Assembly: GCF_027579695.1 (NCBI RefSeq)
Contig: NC_083596.1
Location: 10,825,798-10,889,797, forward strand
DNA length: 64,000 bases
Reading direction: 5' to 3'
DNA from: Neoarius graeffei
Taxonomy: Eukaryota > Chordata > Actinopteri > Siluriformes > Ariidae
In this document: one piece after another, positions 12,601 to 26,800 of the stretch
Numbering within the stretch: position 1 is the first letter of the stretch
How the letters are laid out: each line of letters starts with the position of its first letter
Program-made: the position numbers and the translations under genes
Notes under the pieces: generated by a model
Told to the model about the DNA's origin: nothing
The model's input: only the letters and a program-made list of their open reading frames with translations
The model's database searches: none

Positions 12601-15600
12601 AAGGCAAAAAGTGCTACTTTGTTTGCGCTAGGGCTGTGCGATATGGGAAAAAATGAATATCCCGATACATTTTCTCCATTTCACGATATACGATATATAT
12701 CTCGATATATTTAAATCTCCTCTAAAGGACCCCATGAAATCTAACTTTTACTCTTTACTGTTTTCACTACAATCCCTGCAGATTAAATAACATTCTTGGT
12801 TAACTTTACAGGTGGTTTTCAACAACACATTTTAAATTTTCATGTTAGTGATTAATCACAATTGAATTGAAATAAGACTATTTTTATTCAACAAAAGATG
12901 TGGCACAAACTGCAAAAACAATCTTGAAAATTGCAACAAAGGGGCCGTACAATACAGAGCTGCTCAGAGCTCAAACCAATAAAGTGCAAGCTCAACACTG
13001 AGAATGACATTTAGCCTAAATAAGAAAAGTGCTCATTCATTAAATTATTTAAAAAAATAGATCTCCAAGCTGTTAACCTGACTACTGAGAACCACTGGAA
13101 CATTCACAATAGAGAGAGAGATTGAGGGAGAGAAGAGAGAGATCTGCAAAACATCATTTTTCTCTTTGCACACTTTTGAACTGAATGTTTTCTGGCGCTG
13201 ACTCTCAGATGTGTAGAATTCCGGCTGCTGCCTTTCGTGATGACAGGTTTTTTTGCACACTTTACAAACTGGCATTTGCTGTTCCACGTCCTCCTCGCGA
13301 TATCCAAAAAAAATGCCAGATGACTGACCCCTTACTAGTTCTTTTAGGAACCAATTCGTCCGCTTCCATTTTTAATTTGTCGCTGAAATTGACAGAGCTT
13401 ACACGGTAGCCTATGCAGCACCAGCGATTGCACGAACTGAGTCAGCGCTGTAAACCAGAACTAGGAAATCTTCCCGCCGGCAGTGTTGCCAGATACTGCT
13501 GACGTTTTCCAGCCCAAAATATGTTCAAAACCCGTCAAAACGCACTTAAAACCGCCCAATCTGGCAACACGACCGAAACTAGAAAATCTTCCCGGAAGTT
13601 CCTTTCAGCACCGAGATGTCGCCCGGGATTGGTTGGCGAGTGCGTGACGTTATTGTTTTATTTACCCTTAGGCAGCCTCTCACGTTACTGCCTGAGGGAC
13701 AGAGAGATGTTTTAAACAAACACAACACGAACGCAAGTCGGAAGATGACCATAAAATACTCGATAGTTACGATATAATAATTTTATGCATCGCACACAGA
13801 ATTTTCGGCGATATATCGAGTATATTCGATATATCGCACAGCCCTAGTTTGCGCTGGCTGTTCAGAGCAGCCATGTTGATTTGACGTCAGTCCATAAACA
13901 CAGAACGAACTCGTAGCTGAAAAGGCTGACTACACCAAGCTAACAAGTGGGAATTTCAAACTGAGGGGGTGCTTTCTGTGGCTTTTACTGGTAGGAGGTT
14001 GGGAATTACAAGTTGCAATGGCAAGTCGAACACAGCATCACCACTAACTGAAAACCCTGACTCAGGCACAGACCAAACACAAACCTACAGTACATAACAC
14101 TGGGGAACAATTTGAAAAAAATTCTGTCGCGTTAGATTTTTATGCTGATTAACACTAAAATTGCAAAATTGCAGTCAGTTTTTTTTCCTAGCACGTCAAG
14201 TTTTTTCTCCACAGCTTACCCTCCAGATAAGCAAAATTCCACTGTAGTAAGACTATTTGAAGGTTATGGAAGAACGTTATCAGGGTAGATGGGATGTACA
14301 TATGATGGCTGACTATTGCTGGAGCATCAAACGCGATAGTCCTCAAGTTGAACACTCCAGAAAGAGCTATAAACGTAAATTTTTACCTTAACTACTTGCA
14401 CACAATTATAATTACAGTAGCCATATCCTTTGTAAAAACATAAGTGTTAAATAAACATTGCAGTCATGCCTGTTTCTTTCATATTTCATTGCATGTCAAT
14501 ATTTGTACATTTTTATAAAACAAGCACATATCTGTTAAGTACAGTATTTTTCATATTTTTTAAGAAAACGGGGATCCTATAGTTCAAAAACTTGACGTGA
14601 TAGAGAAAAAACGAGATCAGTTTTGGATTCCGCACCCAAAAATTAGTTAAAAACAGCTGTCAGACCTAACTCAACAAAAATTCTGTTCCCCAGTGTGATT
14701 AACAGTTATTCCACGAAATCCGAGTCGTACATGAGCTGATACCCGATGAGGCGCGTAGCACCAACTTGGCTCTAAACCATGCACGACGAGATTGGGTGGA
14801 ATAATTGTTTTATTCTATCCACATTCACTGGATTTTGAGAAACGGCGCATTTTTATTTTTTGCAAATTTGATAAATTAAAAACTTTATACAAAACGTCTG
14901 ACAAAATGATTTCTGCTTAGGCAGACTTCTTAAAAACCTATCGATAGCTGCACAAATTGACTTTAGTGTTGGTTTTTTTTTTGTAGAAAGTGCTGTCTTG
15001 CTGAGGTATAGAATAGCCTTCGACGTTTTTTTTATTCTTCCGTGGACATTTCAGTTCTGTAATTTTCAAACTTCTTTGGGCTTTTGAAACACTCTCTCAA
15101 AAAAAAAAAATTTTAATGCTTAAAGTGCTGAGGACACGTTTTTGACATCTTTGGCGATGTTTTATAACATAAAAAGTAATTCCCGATGATCCATATATTA
15201 ATTCACGAAGGCGCCTATTTTACAAGTTATGATGATAAACGCGGCTATTTGGGCAAATTTGACGGGGCTGCAGCACCCAGGAGACAAAGGAGGAGGAGGA
15301 GCTATATGACGTCAGCGAAAGAACCTTCCTCCTCACTTACCAGTTTGTTGTTGATGCGACAGGTGTTCAGTTTATCATTATTAGTATTTTTATTAGACAT
15401 TATTATACATTATTATATATATAGTTATTATGCCTTCGCGTTGTGTTGCCGGCTTTTGCTCCAAAACCCACAAGGATGGGGTAAGTTTATTCAAGTTTCC
15501 CAGAGATCCCGAGCTGCATGCGAAGTGGGTGAAGCAAGTCAGGCGCACTCGTGACAAGTGGGAGCCCTCACCAACATCCGTCCTGTGCTCTGAACACTTC

Positions 15601-17841
15601 GATTTGGATTGTTTTGACACCCTTCCCAGCTTAAAAGAATCTCTTGGGTGTTCAGTTCAGCACAAACGTGTGTTCCTACCATCAGCAGTGCCTACACAGT
15701 GTTGCCAGATTGGGAGGTTTCCCGCCCAGTTGGGCGGTTTCAAGTGCATTTTGGTGGGGTTTGAACATATTTTGGGCTGGAAAACGTCAGCAGTATCTGG
15801 CAACAGATACTGCTGACGTTTTCCAGCCCAAAATATGTTCAAACCCCACCAAAATGCACTTGAAACCGCCCAACTGGCCGGGAAACCTCCCAATCTGGCA
15901 ACACTGCCAGTATTCCGGAGGGGGTCTACTAGTAGCTATGCCGGATCCAAAGACAGTCCTCCTGTCAGAACATGTGTTGTGAAATGACATAAGATAAAGG
16001 TACGTAGAGCTATAGATTCTACATGATAATCATAAATGTAATCCTAAAGTCGGCGTGATATCAGTCATGTATTTGCTTGTGAAAGCTTGCGGCTTTCATG
16101 TAACTGCCGCCTAGCAACGAGAGGCAAAGGGTAAAGAGGGTAGGCTATCATAGATTCTATTCGGAAGAGATCAACACAATTCTAGACTCCCAGAAGAGGA
16201 AGAGCTAGCACTAGAGAGTTCACCGGCGTTTTCATGCGCCATTTCCATTGAGTAGAACCAGAGTAGGACAGCCAGTGAACCGCAGCGTGTTCTCCCGCTG
16301 ACGTCACAACATGGCCGCGAGCCACGGACCCAGCTTTCTTGCGCTGTGCAATTAAAAGTTGGATATTTGCGTAACAACAGCTTCTTTTCACGTAATTATA
16401 ACAGAAATCTAACGTTTGCCATGTTGTATAGTTTATTTAAGAAATTGCATAGAGTCATGTTCGTGTCATCAGCCCTTTAAAGATGAAGAATGCAAACAAA
16501 CCGGTGAAATGACAGGAGCAATTTGTGAAAAATGCTATAATAATAATTCTGGGGGGGGGGGGACGTTCTTACCATCAAATACCTTCAGTCCATATTTTGT
16601 TGCTTTTTTGTATTTTTTGGGGGGTTTGGTTTTCAAGTAGTTTTTATTTTGTCCTCGGTTGGTTCAGCAACACGCTCTGCCATTTTGTTTTTCTCTACTC
16701 GCGGTGTATGAGCTGATAGCCTAGTAATAGCGTAGCCAATCAGAACGTGCGATTGCTCATATCCGGTGAATGTGGATAGAATAATCAGAAATAGCTACTG
16801 AAGAGAAGATATATTCAGGGTTACTACTGTTAAAAAGAGAAATATCTGCTCACATTCTGCAGTGGGGCAGGACTCGGGATGGGCAGCAGTCCTCCACCGG
16901 GCATCAAACTGGGCACTGGGGCTGCAGGTGCCAGAAGGGACAGAGCCTTGGCTTCCTCTGGGATCTTTCCTATGGGGCAAGTGACCTGGTGTGAGAGCGA
17001 GTAATGGAGAGCAACAGCACTTTCTCCCTTCTAAATGCACACAAGAGAGAGGAGATCCAAGACCGATCACACATGAGCCTGTCACTAAGTCCAATTTACT
17101 AGCATAGCTATCTTTTAACCTGGCTCACTTTACTATTGTCCTAAAAGTAGCATTTAGAAACCAAGCAAAAAAAAAATAAAGTCCTTTTCCTTCTTTTCTC
17201 TTAAAAAAAAAGAAAAGAAAAAAAAATTAACACAAATGTAGAGAATGAGGTAACACTTTGTGGTATAGGTCACCTGTACTGGAAACATAATGGGCATGAA
17301 CCATACGATATCAAGCATGGGCGCTTTTCTCCTTGGGGCAATCGTGTCGCAGTGTTGGAAAGGGTGTGCAACACAAGACAACCGTTCATGTTGGCTGCAT
17401 CACTAATAGCACACAGAACATCAGATACAGAAGAGAAGAACATTTTAAGTGTCTTTCAAAAAAAAAAAAAAACTTAAAAAAATTTCCCATTCCTCCCCCC
17501 AAAAGAAAGTGTAACTCGTGGGGGAAAAAAAGTTTTTTTTTTTTTAATTAATTCTTGCATGCGTTGAGTGAAAGACTGTCTAATACTTGATCGTGTTGGG
17601 TAAGAAAAGCGTATGGGTAGATTAGAATCGAAATTGATTCATCCAATAAGTAAGTAAATAAATAAATAGGTAGCTAGATTCCTTTTAATCAACTAGCCGA
17701 TAATATGTACAGTAACTTCCTTAATCCTTAAGTAAAGGTTAATTCAAGTTAATATAAGTGCTCAGTCATAACGGTAAGCTGAAAGAGTATTTGTGGTTAT
17801 CATACAGGATCCTTAAGACAAAGTGAAAGCATGGCAATACC

Positions 17842-17882
<41 letters not shown>

Positions 17883-20800
17883 AACAGAGATCAGAATTAA
17901 TCGCCAGCCACGGCTGCCTGTGTACCGTTGAAATTCCCCTTCATTACTGGATGCCAACCTGGACAGCTTTGAGAGACACGCAAAAGTGGACAACTGCATA
18001 GGGAAGAGGAGGAATGGTGGGGACTTGGGGACAGAAGGAAAAAAAAAAAAAGAAACAAAACCAAAAAGAAAACAATGAATTATGCAATAGCCTCTTCTAA
18101 GAGGCAAACAAGACACAATGTCAGAGGAAAAAAAAAAAAAAAAGAGACAAAAGGAAAAGAAACAGGGGAAAGAAAAGAAAAAAAAAAAAAAAAAGAGACA
18201 AGGTGTCCATCTTGGAAGGTTCAGCAGCTACGCTCCTGGTCACAATCCCCCCTTGAAGGCAGCGTGGGCCCCAGCGGGTTTAGTGGCTTGGAAAACAAAG
18301 CCTTGAGTCAGGCTAGTGTAGTACTGTAACGCCTGGGCCACTCTAGTCATCTGATATGCACACATAATCAACACAGAAAAAAAGATACAGAAACCAAATT
18401 AATTAGCGCAGTAAGCCATCCTGCAGCACCAAGTCACGAGGACAAGCAATTGTGTTTCATTTTTTAAATTCCAGGGACAGATCAGCTCATTTAGGATACC
18501 ATCGTTCATAACAAACTGCATACTTTTGTATTTGTTCATTTGAGCGACAAATGTTAAAAGAAACAACCACCAAAATAAAAAAATAAATAAAATAAAACAA
18601 AAAATAAAATAAATAAACCAACAGCTTGTTAAGGTAGACCTAGTTACTCAAGTACAGTCTTGATTGTTTCACACCTTGACAGAGCGTCTCACGACATTAA
18701 AACCACAACGTAGGCGTGTGCACGCTGCGTGTAGCCTTTTCTCATAACCTTGAACAAACAAAATAAATAAAATATCACACACCACCTTGCAATACAGTCG
18801 ATCGATCAAACCACACAGACTCGTTACGTTTAAGTCTGGATCAGGAATTGTCTCAACAAGCAAGAAGGCTTTGTGCAGCTGCAGTGCGACAAGGCCTATG
18901 AAAGAGTGTACACGTGTTTATCAGGTTTAAAATGTTAAGTCGGTCTTTAAACAATTATAATCGTGTTCTGTAGCAGGGGTCATCAACTGGTGGTGTTTCA
19001 GCGGATAAAACCGGATCATGCCGACCGCTGGCTGCAGATTCTACTGTTGTTTTTTTAAACGTGACTTGTGTAGCAGGTCCTCATTTCAGCCAATCACATG
19101 CGTTTATGCTAATTACAGGGTTAGTCAAAATTATGTGAACACTAATGGATTATTTTTCTCCTGCAGATAGATGTACGCCATGGGTGACAGATTAAATGGT
19201 ACTGTTGCTCGCTGGTTTTTGTGTGTTGAACACGATGGCGAACAGGTTGAGACCGTCCTGTAAATCATCTTGCACATATAATGTATGTTTTGTGAATTAA
19301 GGTGTTAAAATAATTTTGACTAACCCTGTATTTAGCAGAAAGCAGCTCATCAAGAACGGAGCGTCTTACAGACTTTCACGGCTTTTACAATTCATTTACG
19401 CTCTCTGGTCTGATTGAAGAATTTTTTTTGACAGCGGTTACGAATATGACGACTAAAGCCTTATTCGGACTGGATTAGTTTATCATGGGCACCTCTGGTT
19501 TAAGGTTTTTACACGCCTCCTCAGTGATGCGACTCTTGCATCCAGACAGCAATAAAATGCCCAAAGGGTGGGCTTTATTTTCTACAAACCCGGATGCTTG
19601 TGTCATGTGGTCGGACGATCACTCTTCAGTCGCAACATGGCGTCCAAATGGCTGAAGAGGCAACGAAGTAGAGAAAAGATGCTGGCTCTTATGGTTCAGT
19701 TTGGGGTGAAACAAAGGGTCCGGTAACAATTCGAAAGCACAATAAAACCAGGACTTTACCCAGAAAAAAACCCAAACAAACATCAGAGCGGTGCTAGTGA
19801 TGTGGAACCCAGTCCGTAAGGGCTGGCCTGGCCCAGAGGACTTCAAATGGTGCAATCTGGTGGCATCTATGGCTGATTCAGGCGCAAGTGAACATTATTA
19901 AATTTGCTGGTTTTTTTACCTTGTCAAATATACACGGGGCAAAATTAGATTTGAAATAAACACTTCGTAGTAGTACACCTCTTCATTTTCCAATTCCATG
20001 ATGCCAGGAACAGAATCGAGCTCAAGTCACACAACAGCGCCATCTAGTGACCAGCGCCTAAAACGTGGTTTTATGTATGGCTTTGAATGGCAGTCAGCGA
20101 ACGCACCGAAACCCTTTATTTTCACTTCAGGGTTGAGTATCAGGATAGCCGAGACCTATATATTACAACATCGTCCTATATCTATAGTTACTTATTTTCA
20201 GAGGGGAATAGAAGATATTTACACTACCGTTCAAAAGTTTGGGGTCACTTTGAAATGTCCTTATTTTTGAAAGAAAAGCACTGTTCTTTTCAATGAAGAT
20301 CACTTTAAACTAATCAGAAATCCACTCTATACATTGCTAATGTGGTAAATAACTATTCTAGCTGCAAATGCCTGGTTTTTGGTAGTCTGGCTAACGCGAC
20401 TTCAAAGCTCTGCGAGCATTTGGTCTGGCAAAGATATTAAGCCCAACCGTTTCCCAAAGTGCGTGGTTGACCCGCCTCCCTGAAATGCCTCAGTTTGCTA
20501 CTGGTCGAAGCCAGAAAAGGCTGTGACGAAGCTTAAACCAATCACATCACTCTTTCCTCTGACGTATGTGACGCGACGGGGCTAACTGGTAGATTAAACT
20601 CTTACCGAAGCCGGTCGGGAGCAAGGCGAAAACGTCCTTCCTTTCAATAAATACCTCCAAGGCTGCTCTTTGCTCCGTTTTCAATGCGAACTTGCTCCAT
20701 GTTCGTAATGTTTCTAGTGAATGAAGCGCTTCCGGCATAGATTCTGTAAACAATCTATGGCTTCCGGTCGCAGTTCTACTACGTCAGTGCCTCGAACACG

Positions 20801-23800
20801 CCTCTACCCAGGGCCGTTGGAGATGCTCAAAGTTGATTGGCTCCCGATTTTTCGGGAGCTTGGAAGAGCTGTAGATAGCCTGCCTTGCCAGACTAAGCTC
20901 GCAACAGGCCCTCGTGTTGCGTCACGCTTAGGATGGGCGGGCCCAGGCTAGGTTTTTGGTGCAATATCTCCATAGGTGTATAGAGGCCCATTTCCAGCAA
21001 CTCTCACTCCAGTGTTCTAATGGTACAATGTGTTTGCTCATTGCCTCAGAAGGCTAATGGATGATTAGAAAACCCTTGTACAATCATGTTAGCACAGCTG
21101 AAAACAGTTGAGCTCTTTAGAGAAGCTATAAAACTGACCTTCCTTTGAGCAGATTGAGTTTCTGGAGCATCACATTTGTGGGGTCGATTAAATGCTCAAA
21201 ATGGCCAGAAAAATGTCTTGACTATATTTTCTATTCATTTTACAACTTATGGTGGTCAATAAAAGTGTGACTTTTCATGGAAAACACAAAATTGTCTGGG
21301 TGACCCCAAACTTTTGAACGGTAGTGTAGGTGCGGGAAGTATTCTGCATTGGTCAATTAATGGTATTGATTTTTTTTTTTTTTTGTGCAAGTGACAGTGT
21401 GGCGCTGACGTCGCACAACATACTGCAGCGCTGCGTAGCCACGCTTTGGAGAAAGCCCTGAAAACAAATCACAAAGTATACAAAAAGCATCCATTTTTCA
21501 TTTCCCGACTCAAGAAGTGTTTAATATCTTAAGGAGGGTCACTGATGAAACTCAAAGATCTTTTTTCCAATTCGAGGCATATCTGGATGGGAATAAAATT
21601 ATCAGACGACTGCCGAGTTTGTTTTTTTTGGGGGGGGCGGGGAAGATAATCCAGCCTGTAATTTTCTCAGAGGAGTAGGGAGAAAAACACAAACAAGGCT
21701 GATCTGAATGGAAATTAAAAAAATAAAATAAAATCACACAGGAGTGCCTGTATAATAGAAAATGACCCCATGTAAATTTAATCCTGTCCGAACAGGGCTG
21801 AACTTGACTACGGCTTCAACTTCAAAACACGTTAACGTGAAACGCCAGTCGCAGCATCAAACTGACCCTTAATGGTTGAGCATCCTGATCACACTTATCC
21901 AAAGCATTTGATCCAAATACCCCTGTTATACTTCGACATCAAGTCTCCATTTCTCTATTAAAAACAACTCAAGCGTCCGTGTATTAATCCATTCGCTAAA
22001 TCCACCGACAAAACACAAGAAACCAAAATGTCAGGCAAGATCTTCAGGCAAATCCTTAAAGCCAAGTGTGAATGGAAAGAAAGTTAAGAAGTTGTTGTTA
22101 CTAACCTTCGGCGCATGGCACAACAATAAGAGCTCGGTCAATAAACACAGTGTTGGTTAAATGCTGGGCCACACCAACACTACTCGGGTCCTTGTACTTT
22201 ATATAACACACTTTAGATGAGAAGGAAAGCGGAGTGTTGCTGGAAAAGAACAGACACAACAAATATTAGTCAAATATTTATTTTAACGCTGAACATTTAG
22301 TTCTTTCTAACATTCCTGAACTACCATGTTAACAAATTAAGGAGGGGGGAAAAAAAAAACCACACACCAACCAACCACTTTAAAAGGAACACCTGTACAC
22401 TTGCTCATTAATATAATTAATTATCTATCAATAATTCATGCCACAATCATGTGGTAGAAGCACAATGCATAAACTCATTCAGATACAGATGAAGTGCTTT
22501 GGTTAATGAGATCTCTTTGACTTCAACCATGGCAGAGCTGTTCAGGTCACATGGGCTGGACTTCAGAAACTGTTGATCTTCCAGGATTTTCACAGTTTAC
22601 ACAGAATGGTGCAAAAAACAAGCAAAAAAACCATCCAGTTCTGTTGGCAGAAACGCCTCGTTGACGAGAATGACCAGGGCTGGGTTTCCCAAAAGCCTCT
22701 TAACGCTAAAGGCCAATTTATGCTGACAACACAGTCCTCGCAGATGGCGTCTGCGTAGCCCCCCCCTTCGCAGACGCTCTGCGCGCACCTCCCAAAAATT
22801 GTGACCACCGCAGAAGCCTCGCAGACAAGAGGGCTCTGATTGGTCCACTCTACATCCGCTGTACACGCACTTCCGCTTCCCTACTTTCCTGGTTTGGTTT
22901 GTTTTCACTACCACCATTTTTAAAAACACGAGCGAAGATGGAGCAGCACGAAGAGCGGTTGATCGAGGAAGTGAGGAAGTACGTACATCTATACGACTCC
23001 AGTTCTAGTCATTATAAGTAACCGGAGGATAAACACTCCACTAACCACACCCACCAACTACTCCTAGCGATTTCACGCCCCCTTGCGTTGTGGCGGTGAA
23101 GAACATCGCGCGCGCCTATTACTCCCCGCTCAACGATAAATTACAACTGTCTGCGAAAAGCTATCTGCGAAAGCCTTGTCGCAAGAGCATGCAGAGGCCC
23201 TAAGCGCATCTTAACTGGGAGAATGTGTGTTCGTTGTGATGCTTTCTCTACCATTGAACGATGATCTTTCTGCTACGATGCTTTTGGGAAACCCACCCCC
23301 AGACTGGCTAGAGCTGACAGAATGCTACGGTGTCTTAAATAACCACTCTTTACAAACATGCCGAGCAGAAAAGCATCCCAGAATGCACAGCATCGAGGTT
23401 GCAAAAGACCACTTCGGGTTGCACTACCGTCAGCTAAGAACAGAAATACGAGGGTCCTTCAAAAAGTTCTCGGCCTCTCTCTTCCAGAAAACGTCACAGG
23501 AGAAAAATCGTTCTTGCGTTATTTTTCAACATCGTCTCCTTTAACTTCAATGCACTTGCTCCACTGATGTTCGAGCTTCGCTATCTCTTTATGGAAGGTG
23601 ATCACATCTTGAGCCCCCAGACACTCCCCAGTAGCACGGAAGACTTCTTCATCACTCTGAAAGTGGCGGCCATGCGAGTGGGATTTCAGTTTGGGGAAAC
23701 AGATAGAAGTCACGTGAGTAAGGTGCATAGGGCGACAGTTTAAAGCCACATTTGGCTGCTTCTGCCCCCGTCTCCTATGCTGTGTGGACGGGCGCACTGT

Positions 23801-26800
23801 CCTGGAGCAAGAGCATGCCAGCTCGAAGGTTTCGTCTGCTTTTCTCTTTGGCTGCTTCTTTCATTTGAGCTTTTGTGGACAGTGATATAAGGCTTTATAG
23901 TATACAGTTCTGCCCCAAAATGGGAGTTACGCCCCTTGTTTCTGGGCGAGGCCAAGAACTTTTTGAAGTATCCTTGTATAAGGGTACAGGCTCGCTGAAA
24001 CTAGACAGCTATGAAATTGGATACACATTGCCTGATGTGATGAATCTCAATTTCTGTTATAACATTCAGCAGCCTTGTGCCAACAGTTCAGGCTGGTGGT
24101 GGTGGTGGATTGGTGTGGGGAGTTTTCCTAGCACATATTGGATAACCATCAAGCATCATTTGGGTGACACAACTCACTCATCTTACAAAGGCTATTTCCT
24201 GCATGATTAATGCACCATTTCGCAAAACACGTCCTCTTCAATGAACGACAGTGAGATCAGCGTACTTCAGTACCCTCGACAGTCACCAAATCTGAATCCA
24301 GTAGAGCAGTGTTTCTCAACCACTGGGCTGCGATCCCCCCCCCCAAGTTGAAAAGTCATAGTAGGGTACAACTGCTGGGTTGCATCCAACATCACATCCG
24401 CCTCACAGCTAGCAATCAATTCTTTGCGATGGATTATCAGTGAAAATGAGGCATTCTGGTGGCAATATACACGTGAGCTAAAAGTTGTGGTCACGCAACA
24501 GGTGAACACTTGACTATCACGCCTTTGCACACTTGAGTCTGGAGCAGCTGTGCACACTCACGGAGCGTGTCGTGTGCGCTCTTGAAACCTAATCGTTATG
24601 GGAAACACCCGATACTGATTTGAGTGCAATCGGCATGTGCAGATACAGTGTTTTCACAGACGCTTTGCGAAGTTTTATCATCAACACTGTCACATTTCTT
24701 TCTAGTCATGTTTATAACGCTGTTTAAATACTCGGCTTTCATCTGTGTTTTTATAAATATCACGCTTGCTAATAAACACTCTTCCTGCACTTAGATCTGT
24801 CTATCTTGTAGTGTCCTGATCCCCAGGTCTTTAACCGAGCCACATATAAAAGTCGTGCTCTTCCAGGTTTTCATCTGCGTGTCCGTGTAGAACGATATCT
24901 GCAGCACCTGGTAGTTTAACACTACGTTCACACTGCAGGCTGAAGTGACTCAAATCCGATTTTTTTCGCCCATATGTGACCTGTATCCGATCTTTTATTG
25001 ACAATATGAACGACACAGATCCGATTTTTTCAAATCCGACCCAGGCCGTTTGGATATGTGGTCCTAATTCCGATTCCTATCCGATCTTTTCATATGCGAC
25101 TTCAGTCTGAACCGCCAGGTCGCATTCATCCGACTTCCACGTCATCAACAAGCCACAAACGTCACTATTCTGCGCTGAAGTAGGCGGCGGGTCTCTCAAA
25201 AAAAGTTACAACAACATGGCGCATGACATCAATGCGACTCCGCACCCACACGTTCCTTTGAACGGAGGTTGCAGTCACTACCCCGCAGAACGCCTGAGCC
25301 AAAACCCTTGCCCTCTTCCTTCTCAACCTCCTCCTTAACATCAGGCTATTGTGCATGTTCTGGCTCCATCGCAACAACAACTGCATCATCGCCAGGTACT
25401 CCATGCTGGCTACTGTCATACACAGGAAACTTTAGGTTACTTCCGTAAACACTGGCCATGCTCACTGCGTGTGATGTCATCGTATCCTGCAATGCGCATG
25501 CGGAACTCTTTTAGGTCGCTTTTCGTTCATACTGAGGATCACATACAAGTCGCATATATTTGTTAATGTGAACGACCTCACAAAAAAATCGGATTTCACA
25601 AAAAAATCGGAATTGAGCATTAAGCCTTGCAGTGTGAACGTAGTGTAAGATATCGAGGAACTCAACAGATGAATAATTTTCCAACTCATAGGAAAAATCC
25701 TTCTTTGTGAACATGTAAGGATCTATCCCATTGACTGGTTTCTATATCCACTTCTTTTGAGTGTACATCTCATCTCATTATCTCTAGCCGCTTTATCCTG
25801 TTCTACAGGGTCGCAGGCAAGCTGGAGCCTATCCCAGCTGACTACGGGCGAAAGGCGGGGTACACCCTGGACAAGTCGCCAGGTCATCACAGGGCTGACA
25901 CAGACACAGACAACCATTCACACTCACATTCACACCTACGCTCAATTTAGAGTCACCAGTTAACCTAACCTGCATGTCTTTGGACTGTGGGGGAAACCGG
26001 AGCACCCGGAGGAAACCCACGCGGACACGGGGAGAACATGCAAACTCCACACAGAAAGGCCCTCGCCGGCCCCGGGGCTCGAACCCAGGACCTTCTTGCT
26101 GTGAGGCGACAGCGCTAACCACTACACCACCGTGCCGCCCTTGAGTGTACATTTTGGTTTTAATAACTGTACACAAACACAGTTCTTGTGTTAATGGACC
26201 AGACTCCACTTTTGGATCATTAATGCCTTTTGACTGAGAATGCCCTGCATGCATGGTTTCAGGCACATCCATACAGTTTTAAATACAATACGTACAATTA
26301 ATAACAGGGTTTTTTTTATTGCATTTATTTAATTCCTGGGCTCCCATCTGTAACAGGAAGTGATGTTGTATGCCATGAATACACTTTTTACTATAGATTA
26401 TTAGATTCTAATAGAACAGATGAGCCAAAATAATTGGGGACCTTTTTTAACTTGTTACAAGTGTGAATAGGTGGGCCTGAAAGTAGAAAAGGTTGAGAAC
26501 CTCTGCAGTAGAGCACATTCAGGATGTGACAGAATGGAAAATTTGGAGCAGACGACAAATCTGCAGCAATGATGTAATGAAATCATAGCAATAGGAATGG
26601 AGCAGAATCTCACACGAAGTCATGCCACAAAGAACTCATGCTCTTCTGAGAACAAAGTGTGGTGGGGTGGATCCTACCAGTATTATATTAGTATGGTGCT
26701 CCTAGAGAAGTGGTTGGTCAAGTGTGCACTATTCTTGAGATCTTCCGTTTTGTTCAGATGTGTCACTTTGAAGACGGTCCCTAACCAGTTTGGCGTGGTG

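Larger units (their letters stand above)
12629..13846. mobile_element. hAT transposon with BED-finger relic
   Basis: TAGGGCTGTGCGATAT and ATATCGCACAGCCCTA ends are perfect inverted repeats flanked by the 8 bp duplication GTTTGCGC (12621-12628, 13847-13854), the classic hAT signature. The minus strand holds a frameshifted N-terminus: EADELVPKRTSKGSVIW, then EEDVEQQMPVCKVCKKT, then KPVITKGSSRNSTHL. This is the BED zinc finger found in hAT transposases and ZBED proteins. Confidence 0.9.
14700..16790. mobile_element. Composite repeat containing a THAP reading frame
   Basis: The left part (AACAGTTATTCCACGAAATC, ATGAGCTGATA, CACATTCACTGGATTTTG) and right part (GTATGAGCTGATAGC, GGTGAATGTGGATAGAATAA) recur in opposite sense at 49640-50115 in SLC30A5 intron 8. 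A THAP exon with an upstream TATAT-rich stretch lies inside. Exact ends were not resolved. Confidence 0.45.
16980..19110. other. Repeat-poor part of SREK1 intron 2
   Basis: About 2 kb without recognisable transposon ends, apart from A-runs and a (GA)n tract at 17845-17879. It includes the candidate cryptic exon at 18231-18338. Confidence 0.5.
20222..21326. mobile_element. Tc1-type MITE copy 1, interrupted
   Basis: CACTACCGTTCAAAAGTTTG and AAACTTTTGAACGGTAGTG ends with TA duplications. The uninterrupted sister copy is 55987-56514 and is nearly identical outside the insertion at 20383-20950. Confidence 0.85.
22681..23295. mobile_element. Outer MITE with TGGGTTTCCCAAAAGC ends
   Basis: TGGGTTTCCCAAAAGC at 22681 is inverted at 23280-23295 (GCTTTTGGGAAACCCA). 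The Harbinger-type element 22710-23200 sits inside it. Confidence 0.65.
24307..26505. mobile_element. hAT (Charlie-like) element with nested insertions
   Basis: CAGTGTTTCTCAACC and GGTTGAGAACCTCTG are inverted ends. The exact 8 bp duplication CAGTAGAG (24299-24306, 26506-26513) lies inside the Tc1 relic. The Harbinger-type MITE 24920-25645 and the SINE 25769-26140 are nested inside. Confidence 0.9.

Noticed and set aside
20547-20753. A host RecQ helicase gene
   Set aside because: Only the part up to Walker A is present, bounded by a transposon-type 9 bp duplication; no further helicase motifs follow.
25829-26272. 147-residue frame over the SINE
   Set aside because: It is translation through a tRNA-derived SINE; similar frames occur at every copy.
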